64,000 nt of DNA, taken from NCBI RefSeq assembly GCF_020614375.1, contig NZ_CP085327.1, positions 1-64,000 on the forward strand. The letters run 5' to 3'. A program made the position numbers and the translations under genes. The stretch's first letter is position 1, and the number at the start of each line of letters is the position of its first letter. The notes under the pieces are model-generated. The model was not told the DNA's origin. It saw nothing but the letters and a program-made list of their open reading frames with translations, and did no database searches. Of this stretch, positions 27,088-36,256 are shown one piece after another. The DNA is from Haladaptatus salinisoli (GTDB lineage: Archaea; Halobacteriota; Halobacteria; Halobacteriales; Haladaptataceae).

Positions 27088-27668
27088 GCGGCGATGACCG
27101 TCTCGCCCGCCCGGACTCGTTCTCCTTTCGCCACCGAGACGTCCGTCACGTCGAACGTCGGCGGGAGGAGTACGTCCGCCCGGCTCCCGAACGCGATGTG
27201 GCCGAGGCGTTCGCCTCGCTCCACCGCGTCGCCGACCTCGACGTAGGGGTGAATCCGGCGAGCGAACGCGCCGGCGATGAGCGTCAGGTCGTGCTCCGGA
27301 AAGCCGACGCGGACCCTCTCGTTTCTGTCCGACTCCTTGCTGAACGCGGGCCGGTGCGCGCCGGGTTCGTGTTCGACCGACTCGACCCGCCCGGCCAGCG
27401 GCGCGCGGTTTACGTGCACGTCGGTCACGTTCATGAACACGCCGACGCGAACCCGACCGTCCTCCTCCCGGATGACGGACACCCGACCGTCGGCGGGCGA
27501 GAGGACTCCCTCCGCGGGGGACGTGCGCTCCGGGTCGCGAAAGAAGAGCAGGACTGCGCCGCCCAGCGCGAGGGCGGCGAGCGTGGCGACCGGCGAGAGG
27601 AATCCGACCGGCCCGGCGAGGAGGAACGGGGGGGCGGCGTACCGCCACGCGCCGGGTGCGAGACGCAT
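27072..27668 (-). CDS. Archaetidylserine decarboxylase (phosphatidylserine decarboxylase family)
   Basis: A 198-residue membrane enzyme forming archaetidylethanolamine from archaetidylserine. Two N-terminal hydrophobic helices are followed by LFFRDPERTSPAEGVLSPADG and the pair GVFMNVTDVHVNRAPLAG. The self-cleavage site that makes the pyruvoyl cofactor is the GS of IAFGSRADVLLP. This is the short archaeal type. The ATG at 27668 overlaps the upstream gene's TGA, indicating coupling; the 11 in-frame codons upstream belong to that gene. Confidence 0.88.
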   Translation of the reverse strand: MRLAPGAWRYAAPPFLLAGPVGFLSPVATLAALALGGAVLLFFRDPERTSPAEGVLSPADGRVSVIREEDGRVRVGVFMNVTDVHVNRAPLAGRVESVEHEPGAHRPAFSKESDRNERVRVGFPEHDLTLIAGAFARRIHPYVEVGDAVERGERLGHIAFGSRADVLLPPTFDVTDVSVAKGERVRAGETVIAAQSLE

Positions 27669-28114
27669 CACTCTTGAACCGCCCTGCGGGCGCGATCCCA
27701 CCGGTCGTTCGCTTCCAGTCGAGTTTGCAGTTCGTCGGCGTACTCCTGGGCCAGTCGCTCGGCCGCGGCGAGCCGATCTTCGTCGATTCCACCGCCGCTA
27801 CCGCCCAGTCCGAGGGCCTCTTTGACCGATGTGAAGATACCTTTGCTCTCCCGGTTCGAGGATTTACCCGCCATCGCGTTCATCTGCGATTGGATGTTCT
27901 CCATCTCGGGCATCACCTGCCGCACCTTGCTCGTGTCGGCGACGAGCCTCGCGCGTTCGTCGTCCTCGGGGTGTTCGATGTCGAGTTCGACGGCGGTCAT
28001 TATCAGTCCCCACTCCTGACGGGAGAACTGCGAGTCGGCCACGCGCTGGGTGAACTCCTGGTCGACCGCCATCCTGTCTCCCACTATCATATCCGTCCAC
28101 TGGTGACCGGTCAT
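27668..28114 (-). CDS. Conserved haloarchaeal protein (DUF5799-like)
   Basis: A 148-residue protein. The N-terminus WTDMIVGDRMAVDQEFTQRV and FSRQEWGLIMTAVELDIEH matches a haloarchaeal family I recall as DUF5799. A Gly-rich break at about residues 100-110 precedes a C-terminal helix. It contributes the first gene of a coupled pair with archaetidylserine decarboxylase, hinting at a membrane-lipid link, though no function is known. Confidence 0.75.
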   Translation of the reverse strand: MTGHQWTDMIVGDRMAVDQEFTQRVADSQFSRQEWGLIMTAVELDIEHPEDDERARLVADTSKVRQVMPEMENIQSQMNAMAGKSSNRESKGIFTSVKEALGLGGSGGGIDEDRLAAAERLAQEYADELQTRLEANDRWDRARRAVQE

Positions 28115-28343
28115 ACTACAGATTGGCGGCGCGCGAGACTTGGTGTTTTCGTCTGCGAAAGAACCGTTCGGACGCGGGCGAGCGAGCGGCGCGCTTCGAC
28201 ACCGAAGGCGTCAGCGCAGAAGGGTGAGAGTCAGAATCGGGCACCGGTACGCGCTCGATACGACCCCGAAATAGTGCGTAACGGCTCCTTTCCGGAGGAA
28301 ACGCGGTCGGATGCGAGCGTCCGCCGGTTCGCCCGCTCTCTCG

Positions 28344-28619
28344 CTACTCGTAGGGGTAGCGTTTCTGATGGCCGCAGTCGCAGGTGACGACGACGTGGTC
28401 GTCCCGCAGTCGGACGCGGGCGTTCTTGCCGGGACGGAGGTACGCGTCGCAGGCGTCGCAGGTGAATCGCTTGAACCGGCGAGGGAGGCGGAGGCGATTT
28501 CGCTCGGCGATTCGCCTGGCAAGGCGAACGTACTCTCGCGCACGGTCGTCGTGGCACTCGGCGGCGGCGTCCCTCGCAAGTGCGGCGAGACGCGCTATGC
28601 GCTCTTCAGCTACTGTCAT
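28344..28619 (-). CDS. rnp4: Ribonuclease P protein component 4 (Rpp21/Rpr2)
   Basis: A 91-residue RNase P subunit that helps process tRNA 5' ends. An N-terminal helical region (ARDAAAECHDDRAREYVRLA) is followed by the zinc ribbon RRFKRFTCDACDAYLRPG and VVTCDCGHQKRYPY, with four Cys ligands. The ATG at 28619 is preferred to one 14 codons upstream. The proteins usually linked to it, such as YhbY, are not found adjacent. Confidence 0.92.
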   Translation of the reverse strand: MTVAEERIARLAALARDAAAECHDDRAREYVRLARRIAERNRLRLPRRFKRFTCDACDAYLRPGKNARVRLRDDHVVVTCDCGHQKRYPYE

Positions 28620-28736
28620 TCGGAATGGGGGGGTGGGGGTTTCCGGGGCGAGACAGGACAAGGATAGAAGTGTTCCTGTATTGCCCCATGCGGCTCATTC
28701 TCCCGCTTCAACAAATACTTTTCGGTCCTTCAACGA

Positions 28737-28753
28737 CCGCTTTCCGAAAGCGG
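28737..28753 (+). promoter_or_regulatory. Perfect 8-bp inverted repeat before the first glycosyltransferase
   Basis: CCGCTTTC-C-GAAAGCGG, a perfect inverted repeat with a single central base, ends three bases before the ATG at 28756. It overlaps the predicted start of transcription (TATA-like CAAATACTTTT near 28716). This is a good position for a repressor operator or an mRNA hairpin. Confidence 0.45.
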
Positions 28754-28755
28754 TA

Positions 28756-29829
28756 ATGGGCGGCTACGCCATCACACGGCCAGTGCGCGCACTCAACTAT
28801 CTCGAACTGGAATCCCGACTACACCGAAGCGGCATCGGAACCGCCGCGAAGCACCAGCGAAAGGCGCTCGCCGGAACCGACGTGGACGTCGTCACCTCGC
28901 CGTGGCGGGGCGGAACGCCGGGTCGCGCGCTGGCCTCGCGGGCGGTAGGGCGTCGTTTCTTCGCCGAGTTCGACGTGGCTCACTGCAACCTCATCGGGCC
29001 GGGGTCGGCGTCGGTCGCTCGCCGCGCGAAGCGCGCCGGGATTCCGCTCGTCCTCCACGCGCACGTTACGCGCGAGGACTTCGCGGAGAGCTTTCGCGGC
29101 TCGACGCTCGTCGGTCCGGCGCTCGGACGCTACCTGAGGTGGTTCTACTCGCAGGCCGACCTCGTGCTCTGCCCGAGTCGGTACACGAAGGGAGTGCTCG
29201 AATCGTATCCGGTGGACGCGCCGATTCGCCCGATGACGAACGGCGTGGACGCGGAATCGCTGGCGGGCTTCGAGGCGTTCCGCGAGGAGTACCGCGACCG
29301 CTACGACTTGGATGGGATGGTCGTCTTCTCCGTCGGCAACGTCTTCGAGCGCAAGGGCGTCACGACGTTCTGCCGACTCGCGCGGGCGACCGACTTCGAC
29401 TTCGCGTGGTTCGGCACGTACGACACCGGTCCCCACGCCAGTTCGACGGTCAGACGGTGGACGCGCGACCCGCCGGAGAACGTCACGTTCACCGGATGGG
29501 TCGAGGATAAGCGCGGCGCGTTCGCCGCGGGCGACGTGTTCTGCTTCCCGGCGAAGGTCGAGAATCAGGGTATCGTGGTGCTGGAGGCGATGGCCTGCGG
29601 GAAGGCGGTCGTCCTGCGGGATATCCCCGTCTTCGACGAGTTCTACACCCACGGCGAGGACTGTCTGAAGTGCGAGACGGAAGCGGAGTTCCGCCGGGCG
29701 CTGGAACTGCTCGCCCGGAACCCCGACCTGCGCGAGCGACTCGGGGAGAACGCCCGCGAGACGGCGAGAGAACACAGTCTGGAGCGCGTCGGCGAGCGAC
29801 TCGCGGAGACGTACCGCGAGCTTGCCTGA
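28756..29829 (+). CDS. GT4-family glycosyltransferase
   Basis: A 357-residue retaining glycosyltransferase with GT-B fold. The start LNYLELESRLHRSGIGTAAK is the acceptor-side loop. The C-terminal donor domain holds VFSVGNVFERKGVTTFCRLA and the E-x7-E segment around FPAKVENQGIVVLEAMACGKAVV. It is likely cytoplasmic and acts on a lipid or polysaccharide intermediate. The ATG at 28756 is listed; a GTG at 28783 starts directly at the conserved RALNYLELES and is a strong alternative. It is followed 41 bp later by a second GT4 gene, making an operon. Confidence 0.88.
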   Translation: MGGYAITRPVRALNYLELESRLHRSGIGTAAKHQRKALAGTDVDVVTSPWRGGTPGRALASRAVGRRFFAEFDVAHCNLIGPGSASVARRAKRAGIPLVLHAHVTREDFAESFRGSTLVGPALGRYLRWFYSQADLVLCPSRYTKGVLESYPVDAPIRPMTNGVDAESLAGFEAFREEYRDRYDLDGMVVFSVGNVFERKGVTTFCRLARATDFDFAWFGTYDTGPHASSTVRRWTRDPPENVTFTGWVEDKRGAFAAGDVFCFPAKVENQGIVVLEAMACGKAVVLRDIPVFDEFYTHGEDCLKCETEAEFRRALELLARNPDLRERLGENARETAREHSLERVGERLAETYRELA

Positions 29830-29870
29830 AGTCACAAGCCCTTAACACCCCCTACCCGAATCACGGAACA

Positions 29871-31001
29871 ATGAGTCGATGGGTCGCCGCGTTCACGGAT
29901 ACGTACTTGCCGACGATAAACGGCGTCACCTACACGATACGGTCGTGGCGCGACTGCTGGGAGCGGAACGGGGGTCGGATGGACGTGGTCTACCCCCGGT
30001 CGGACGACTACGTGCCGGAGAAGGGCGAACACCCCGTCGGGAGCCTCCCGTTCCCGTTCTACGACGGCTATCGGCTGGGAACGCCGCGCGTTCCGAAGGC
30101 GGTTCGAGACGCCGACATCGTCCACTCTCACACGCCGTTCGCCATCGGACTCGGCGGCCTCCGACTGGCTCGGAAGCACGACCGAGCCTTCGTGACCTCG
30201 TACCACACCCCGACCGGCGAGTACGCGGATTACCTCGTCTCGAACGACGCCGTCGCCGAGTACGTCGAACGCGCGTCGGTGGCCTACGAACGCTGGTTCT
30301 TCGACCACTCCGACGCCGTGCTGACGCCGAGCGAGGCGACGAAACGACACATCGTCGAGACCGTGGGCGTGGACGCTCCGGTTCACGTCGTCTCGAACGG
30401 GGTCGATATCGAGCGATTTCACCCCGTCGAAATCGCGGAGTTCGTCCGCAAGTACGACCTCGACGCGGACCGACCGCTCGTCGGCTACACCGGCCGCCAC
30501 GGGTTCGAAAAGCGCCTCTCGGAGCTCGTCGCCGCGGCGGACGGGATGGACGTGACGCTCGTCCTCGGCGGCGACGGACCCGCCCGCGAATCGCTCGAAA
30601 AACAGGCCCGCGAGAGCGACGTGGACGCGCGATTCCTCGGCTTTCTGGACCGCGACGAGATGGCGGCGTTCTACTCCGCGCTGGACGTGTTCGCGTTCCC
30701 CAGCCCGGTCGAAACGCAGGGGTTGGTCGCGCTGGAGGCGAACGCCTGCGGAACCCCCGTCGTCGGCGCGAACGCCGGCGCGCTGGCGAACACCATCGTC
30801 GACGGCGAGACGGGCTACCACTTCGAGAGCGGCGACGTCGACGGGTTTCGGGAGGCCATTCGGCGCGCGCTCTCGGAATTGGATCAGCTTCGGGAGGCGT
30901 GTCTGGCCCGGCGCGAGGAGATAAGCGTCGAGCGGGCGGTCGAAGCGCTGCGTCGGGTGTACGAGAGCGTCGCCTACAGCTCCACTCTCTCGACGATGTG
31001 A
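29871..31001 (+). CDS. GT4-family glycosyltransferase
   Basis: A 376-residue GT-B retaining glycosyltransferase. The N-terminal FTDTYLPTINGVTYTIRSW and HSHTPFAIGLGGLRLARKH are typical of the GT4 group that includes lipid alpha-glycosyltransferases. The donor site is VGYTGRHGFEKRLSELVAAA and FPSPVETQGLVALEANACGT. Its pairing with the previous GT4 suggests sequential sugar addition, for example to a glycolipid; the acceptor cannot be determined. The 3' end overlaps the convergent HD-domain gene by 28 bp. Confidence 0.9.
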   Translation: MSRWVAAFTDTYLPTINGVTYTIRSWRDCWERNGGRMDVVYPRSDDYVPEKGEHPVGSLPFPFYDGYRLGTPRVPKAVRDADIVHSHTPFAIGLGGLRLARKHDRAFVTSYHTPTGEYADYLVSNDAVAEYVERASVAYERWFFDHSDAVLTPSEATKRHIVETVGVDAPVHVVSNGVDIERFHPVEIAEFVRKYDLDADRPLVGYTGRHGFEKRLSELVAAADGMDVTLVLGGDGPARESLEKQARESDVDARFLGFLDRDEMAAFYSALDVFAFPSPVETQGLVALEANACGTPVVGANAGALANTIVDGETGYHFESGDVDGFREAIRRALSELDQLREACLARREEISVERAVEALRRVYESVAYSSTLSTM

Positions 31002-31798
31002 TCCGTTCCCTCGCGGACGTTCAGGGCGACGATTCGAATATCGTCTTCCAGTCCCGACTTGTGGAGTTTCGCCTTGAGCAGGTTGTCCACCTGATAGACG
31101 CCCGCCGCATTTAGCATCTTGATCTCGACGAGGACGGGGACGGTGTCGCCCCGCCTGAGACTCACCTTCTTGATGGCCTGGCTGGAAACGGTGTTGATGC
31201 CGCGACCGCCCTTCTCGTACGGGATGCGCGACCGACCGTGTTCCATGTCCAGCGCGTCCGCGACGCGAATCACGCCCGCCTCGGTGGTAAGCGGGTCTTC
31301 CTCGGTGTGGTGACAGAGGATTGCGTGAAGCACCTCGCCTTTCATCCGCACCGCGTTCGCGGTGTCGTAGAAGTTCGGCAGTATCCTATCTAGCAGGTCC
31401 GCGGCGAGCGGTATCGAGTAGTAGGAGTGCGAGTCGCGGTGGACGACGTGGCCGATGTCGTGTATGGTCGCGGCGAGCGCGATGATGACGCTCTCGTCCG
31501 CCTCGTCCAGCCCTTGATCCGCCGCCCCGTTGAACTCGACGTCGCCGCGTTTCAACAGGTCGTAGAGGAGGAGGGCGCGATTGCGGACGATCTCGATGTG
31601 CTTCGTGCCGTGATCGTTGTACCCCTTTCGAGCGACGGCGTTGACGTTCTGGGCTTCGAGGTACGTCTGGATCTCGACGTCGTTTTCGATGAACGCCAAC
31701 ATCTCGTTCAGCCGCTCGTCCGGAAAGGCGTGTTCCGCCTCCGGGTCGTATGCCATCCGACCGTTTTCCGTCTCTCCTTCCGGTTCACTCTCGTCCAT
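30974..31798 (-). CDS. HD-domain metal-dependent phosphohydrolase
   Basis: A 274-residue protein. The HD metal motif runs H (DHGTKHIEIVRNRA), HD (AATIHDIGHVVHRD), H (AILCHHTEEDP) and D (IRVADALDMEHG), as in HD phosphohydrolases of nucleotides. The acidic N-terminal 15 residues (MDESEPEGETENG) may not be part of the fold; an internal ATG starts MAYDPEAE. The C-terminal ~90 residues form an unknown alpha/beta region. The substrate is unknown. Confidence 0.87.
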   Translation of the reverse strand: MDESEPEGETENGRMAYDPEAEHAFPDERLNEMLAFIENDVEIQTYLEAQNVNAVARKGYNDHGTKHIEIVRNRALLLYDLLKRGDVEFNGAADQGLDEADESVIIALAATIHDIGHVVHRDSHSYYSIPLAADLLDRILPNFYDTANAVRMKGEVLHAILCHHTEEDPLTTEAGVIRVADALDMEHGRSRIPYEKGGRGINTVSSQAIKKVSLRRGDTVPVLVEIKMLNAAGVYQVDNLLKAKLHKSGLEDDIRIVALNVREGTDHIVERVEL

Positions 31799-31936
31799 GG
31801 TGGACCCTATCGTTCCGGCGCAAAAAGCGCTCGGGCGGTCGGATTCCCGGCCCGTTTCTCCAACCCCGTCGACGAGTTGTACGCCAGCGATACCGACGCT
31901 GTGCCCCCTCGAAGGGACCTGCGGCTCAGCGTCGTA

Positions 31937-32176
31937 TCACTCCTCGAATCCCTCTTCTTTCGTTTCGTACACGACCGTAAACCGGCCTGGGTTCGGGCTT
32001 CGAGCGGCGTCTCGGATGGCCTTGAACTCCCCTAACATCTGCGTCGAATCCTCCGTTCCTTCGCGGGTCGTCCGTGACTCCTCTCGAACCGAATCGTACA
32101 CGTGAGTCATCAATCGTTCGATCGCGTACGCGTCCGACTTCGACTCGATCGTGAAAGTGGCTTCGTACTCCTCCAT
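31937..32176 (-). CDS. Small conserved haloarchaeal protein
   Basis: A 79-residue acidic protein (MEEYEATFTIESKSDAYAIE, then LMTHVYDSVREESRTTREG, ending NPGRFTVVYETKEEGFEE) with a predicted beta-alpha-beta pattern and no Cys. I know it only as a hypothetical family. It lies 140 bp beyond the HD gene on the same strand, with its own AT-rich upstream region. Confidence 0.65.
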   Translation of the reverse strand: MEEYEATFTIESKSDAYAIERLMTHVYDSVREESRTTREGTEDSTQMLGEFKAIRDAARSPNPGRFTVVYETKEEGFEE

Positions 32177-32568
32177 AGAGTCGAATACTACTCCCTGAAG
32201 GATAGGGTTGTCCTCAAACGGAGGTGGCGTCGACGTTTGTGCGAAGTTCGGGCCGTTCCCCGGAGCGATACACTCGACTCCGGTTGGTCGAACCGAGGAC
32301 TCCCTGTATGGAACGGGATCGAATACGTCCGCTGTTCAAAGTGCGCCCCGTCTCTTACACGGTCACTCCCAACTTGCTCAACTGCGATTCGCGGTAACAC
32401 TCGATTTCTGCGCGCCGAAGGAGTCGCGTCGCCGCGGTGAGAGGTACTCGTCACGCGCCGCGTTCGGGGTGTTTCCGTCCCCAACCCATCTTGTTCTAAT
32501 CGCCGATTTTGGCGACCTATGAAATGCAAAAAGCCTATAATTGCCAGTGGGTAAGCAACGTGTAGAGG
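32177..32568. other. Intergenic stretch, possible relic
   Basis: About 390 bp between the 79-residue gene and tatA. No convincing gene is seen. Near 32187-32210 the text CTACTCCCTGAAGGATAGGG contains a CCCT/AGGG hairpin, reminiscent of the right ends of haloarchaeal IS200/IS605 elements, but no transposase is present. The tatA promoter (TATA-like CCTATAATTG near 32537) lies at the right end. Confidence 0.35.
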
Positions 32569-32856
32569 ATGTTCGAAATGATACCACTGTTCGGGCCGCT
32601 TCCCGGCGGGATGGAGCTCGCGGTGATTCTGCTCATCGCGGTGCTCCTCTTCGGTGCAAACAAGATTCCGAAACTCGCGCGCTCGACCGGTGAGGCCATG
32701 GGCGAGTTCAAGAAAGGACGACAGGAAGTCGAAAACGAACTCCGCGAGATGCAGGAGTCCGGGTCGTCCACGGAGACCCAATTCGACGAGTCGGAATCGC
32801 GTACGGACACCGACACCGACACCGGCACCGCGACCGAGACGGAATCCGAAAGATAA
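32569..32856 (+). CDS. tatA: Twin-arginine translocase subunit TatA
   Basis: A 95-residue Tat component. One N-terminal membrane helix (LAVILLIAVLLFGANKIPKL) precedes an amphipathic helix (ARSTGEAMGEFKKGRQEVE) and a Glu/Asp/Thr-rich tail. The FG motif at the end of the membrane helix is diagnostic. Haloarchaea export most proteins by Tat, so this is a key gene. The start at 32569 is near a GAGG Shine-Dalgarno-like stretch and about 30 bp after a TATA-like box; an ATG at 32578 is possible. Confidence 0.9.
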   Translation: MFEMIPLFGPLPGGMELAVILLIAVLLFGANKIPKLARSTGEAMGEFKKGRQEVENELREMQESGSSTETQFDESESRTDTDTDTGTATETESER

Positions 32857-32882
32857 CCCGTTTTTCTGATCCACCTCGTGGC

Positions 32883-32955
32883 GAGCGTGTGGCCTAGCGG
32901 ATAGGGCGAGAGGTTCCTAACCTCTCGACCGCGGGTTCGAATCCCGCCACGCTCG
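32883..32955 (+). tRNA. tRNA-Arg (anticodon CCT)
   Basis: The acceptor stem GAGCGTG pairs with CACGCTC, with discriminator G. The anticodon stem AGAGG/CCTCT encloses the loop TTCCTAA with anticodon CCT. The T arm is GCGGG-TTCGAAT-CCCGC. It has no intron, and the CCA is not encoded. It sits between tatA and the pilus operon. Confidence 0.95.
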
Positions 32956-33151
32956 TATTCGTCGCTCGCGGAATCGAACGGTCGAGCGCCGAGTCTCCCC
33001 CCGCATCTTTCGTGTCTGGAATCGATATATTACTCCGAAGTGTCCGATGAAAATCGCGGTACCCGAAGACGATACTCGCGAACGTGAATGTTTACACATG
33101 TATATTAATTTTAACAAGGTTTTTTAATGGATTAGTGATTGACGGTACTCA

Positions 33152-36100
33152 ATGGCTAGTGAGGAATCCGAAGCGCTCGGGGGCGGGGGACCCGAGGCCG
33201 GCCCCGACGGAGTCGATTTCTCCGGCGGGGTCCCCGCTCGCGTCGCCCTCGGGACGTACACGTGGGAGGATTTCAAGGAGGAGTTCTTCTACGAGGACGG
33301 TCGCCCGCCGACCAACTGGCGGGGGAAATCTCGACCGTTCCCGGCCGAGGAGTTCCTCGGCTTCGACCCGGACGAGACCGAATCGCGCGTCGGGGAGGCG
33401 GCGAGGCGAGCGAACGCCCTCGGCGCGCGATTCGAAGCGTTCCTCGACCCCGAGGAGACACCCGTCACGGTCGGCGAGTACCTCTGGGAGCACTTCCGCT
33501 ACGAGTACTACTACGACCCCGACCGGGAGAAACCGCACGAGAAACCCCGCGACGAGGACGGGAACGTCGTCGAATTCGAGAAGTCCGACTGGCTCGGTTT
33601 CGAGGAGGACGACCTCCCGAACTTGCTCGCGGAAGGCGCGGCGAAGGCCGAGAGGCTCCTCGAAATCGAGGACGAACGGACGCTGGACGTGCCCGACGAC
33701 CTGGACGAGGACGCCTTCTTCTCGACCGTCGAGGGCTACACGACGGTGGTCAATCGCTACGACCTCGAAAAGGCGGTCGCCCTGCCGAAGAAGACGCACT
33801 TTCGCGAAATCGACCGCTACTGGGTGAACAAGCCGTACTCGTTCGTCGTCGTCTTCCACTCCGAGAAGGAAAACGAGCAGAAGTACTACCTCGTGGAGCC
33901 GTACTGCACGCGAATCGAGGACGACCTGCGGGAGTTTCTGACCGGGAAGCTCCGCACGTCCATCAAGTACTCGAGCGACGACGTGGTCGTGGACGCCGAC
34001 GAGGAGGACCGCGAGGCGGTCATCGAGCGCGAAACGCTCCGCCTGCTCTCGCGCTACGACCTCCACCTCCCCGGCGACGCCCAGATCGCCGAACTGCTGC
34101 GAGGGACGCTCTCCGGCTACGACGACGCGCGCGATACGTGGAACCGCTACGCCGCCGAGACGCGCGCGCAGACCGGCGAGGCGATTCGAACCCTCCGCGA
34201 GCGGACCGCTCCGTACCTCGAACGCTTCGGCGAGGACGAGAAGGAACCGGAGCGGGACGAGGCCGACGACGGTGCGGACGCGAGCGAATCGGTCGAAGAA
34301 TCGGACGCGAACGACGTCGACGAGGAGAGCGGTGAGCAGGAACGTGATTCGACGTCGGAAGCCGACGAGCCGAGGGAACCCGCGACCGAACTGGACGAAT
34401 CGGCGGAACCGACCCCGGAACCCGACGGGGCGGAACGATCGACTCCGGAGACCGACGAGACGGGGACCGTCGCGGCCGCGCCGAGCCGTTTCGACGGTCT
34501 TCGAGCGCGGTGGGACGACCTGCTCGCGGAGCGCGTCGGCGACGAGAGCCTCCGCCGGGCGGTTCGCACGCGCGTCGAGGAGGCCATCGCGGAACACGAG
34601 GCGGACGACGAGGGCGGCGAACTCGACGGCATCATGGCCCGCCCGGAGCCGGCTCTGCTGGAGGAGGACGCCGACACGCTCACCGAGTATCAGGTCGAGA
34701 AGCTGCTCTACCTGCTGAAGCGCGACTTCATCGGCTACGAGCGGATCGACGGCATCAAACACGACATCAACGTGGAGGACATCTCCTGCGACGGCTACAA
34801 CTCGCCCGTCTTCGTCTACCACACCGACTACGAGCAGGTCATCACGAACGTCCACCACGGCGAGTCGGAGTTAGACGACTTCGTCGTCAAACTCGCCCAA
34901 CGCTCCGGAAAGGGTATCAGCAAGCGCCAGCCGCAGGTTGACGCCACGCTCCCCGACGGCTCCCGCGCCCAGCTGACGCTCGGGCGCGAGGTGTCCGACC
35001 ACGGGACGAACTACACCGTCCGGCAGTTCAAGGACGTGCCGTTCACGCCCATCGACCTCGTGAACTGGAACACGTTCTCGCTGGACGAGATGGCGTTCCT
35101 CTGGCTGGCCATCGAAAACCACCGGTCGCTCATCTTCGCCGGGGGAACGGCGTCCGGGAAGACGACCAGCCTCAACGCGGTCTCGCTGTTCATCCCGAGC
35201 AACACGAAGATCGTCTCCATCGAGGACACGCGCGAGGTCGAACTGCCGCAGCGCAACTGGATAGCGAGCGTCACCCGGCCGTCGTTCTCCGACGACGACA
35301 AGGGCGACGTGGACGAGTTCGACCTGCTGGAGGCCGCGCTCCGCCAGCGCCCGGACTACATCGTGATGGGCGAGATTCGCGGCGAGGAAGGTCGCACCCT
35401 CTTTCAGGTCATGTCCACCGGGCACACGACCTACACGACCTTCCACGCCGACACCGTGGGCGAGGTGCTGAAGCGGTTCACGACCGAACCCATCAACGTC
35501 TCGAAGACGCTGTTCACTGCGCTCGACCTCGTCTCCGTGCAGACGCAGACGCGGGTGAAAGGGAGCAAGGTTCGCAGGACCAAATCCATCACCGAGATAA
35601 ACCACTACGACACGGAGAACGACGAAATCAACGTCAAGGACGTGTTCCAGTGGCGGGCCGAGACTGACGAGCACGAACACCTCACCGGGTCGAACACGCT
35701 GGAGGAGATCAAGTTCGACCGCGGGTGGGACCAGGCGCGCCTCGAAGAGGAACTCCTGAAGCGCCGGACCATTCTCGCCTACCTCATCCACAACGGGCTG
35801 AACGAGTACACGCAGGTCGCCGCGACCGTGCAGGCGTTCATCAACGACCCGGACACCATCCTCGCGCTGGTCGCCAACGAAAAACTCGAAGACAGCCTCG
35901 CCGACCTCCGCGAGATGGAGAGCGTCCTCATCGACATCGACCCCGAGAAGGAGGAGATGGTGCCGCGACCCGACCCCGACGGGGAAGTTGCGGACCTCTC
36001 GAAGGACATCCTCGCGGAGGCGGACGACGAACTGCTCGACCGGTACCGCGGCGTGACCGTCTCGGAGGACGAACTGGCCGTCGCGCTGGCCGAGACGGCG

Positions 36101-36256
36101 AACCCCACCGACGACCGCGCCGGCGGGGTCGAGCGAAACTCCGCGCTCGACGCCGACCCGTTCGGCGAGTTCGAGGAAGCGACGTTCGCCGAGGACGACG
36201 GGGGAGCGACGCCGACCGGGGACGAGGCGACGGGGGCCGGGGAGGACGACGAATGA
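33152..36256 (+). CDS. pilB: Type IV pilus/archaellum-type secretion ATPase (PilB/GspE family)
   Basis: A 1034-residue hexameric ATPase that powers assembly of type IV pilus-like filaments. The N-terminal ~330 residues and an acidic Glu/Asp linker (residues ~350-430) precede the core. Walker A is GGTASGKTT at about residue 662, then the Asp box SIEDTREVELP, Walker B DYIVMGEIRG and the His box TGHTTYTTFHADT. An acidic tail follows. The gene's TGA overlaps the ATG of the next gene. It is longer than bacterial PilB because of the acidic inserts, as is usual in haloarchaea. Confidence 0.92.
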   Translation: MASEESEALGGGGPEAGPDGVDFSGGVPARVALGTYTWEDFKEEFFYEDGRPPTNWRGKSRPFPAEEFLGFDPDETESRVGEAARRANALGARFEAFLDPEETPVTVGEYLWEHFRYEYYYDPDREKPHEKPRDEDGNVVEFEKSDWLGFEEDDLPNLLAEGAAKAERLLEIEDERTLDVPDDLDEDAFFSTVEGYTTVVNRYDLEKAVALPKKTHFREIDRYWVNKPYSFVVVFHSEKENEQKYYLVEPYCTRIEDDLREFLTGKLRTSIKYSSDDVVVDADEEDREAVIERETLRLLSRYDLHLPGDAQIAELLRGTLSGYDDARDTWNRYAAETRAQTGEAIRTLRERTAPYLERFGEDEKEPERDEADDGADASESVEESDANDVDEESGEQERDSTSEADEPREPATELDESAEPTPEPDGAERSTPETDETGTVAAAPSRFDGLRARWDDLLAERVGDESLRRAVRTRVEEAIAEHEADDEGGELDGIMARPEPALLEEDADTLTEYQVEKLLYLLKRDFIGYERIDGIKHDINVEDISCDGYNSPVFVYHTDYEQVITNVHHGESELDDFVVKLAQRSGKGISKRQPQVDATLPDGSRAQLTLGREVSDHGTNYTVRQFKDVPFTPIDLVNWNTFSLDEMAFLWLAIENHRSLIFAGGTASGKTTSLNAVSLFIPSNTKIVSIEDTREVELPQRNWIASVTRPSFSDDDKGDVDEFDLLEAALRQRPDYIVMGEIRGEEGRTLFQVMSTGHTTYTTFHADTVGEVLKRFTTEPINVSKTLFTALDLVSVQTQTRVKGSKVRRTKSITEINHYDTENDEINVKDVFQWRAETDEHEHLTGSNTLEEIKFDRGWDQARLEEELLKRRTILAYLIHNGLNEYTQVAATVQAFINDPDTILALVANEKLEDSLADLREMESVLIDIDPEKEEMVPRPDPDGEVADLSKDILAEADDELLDRYRGVTVSEDELAVALAETANPTDDRAGGVERNSALDADPFGEFEEATFAEDDGGATPTGDEATGAGEDDE

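Noticed and set aside
32187-32210. CCCT...AGGG hairpin resembling an IS200/IS605 right end
   Set aside because: No transposase or TnpB sequence is present nearby and the similarity is from memory only, so I mention it only in the gap entry.
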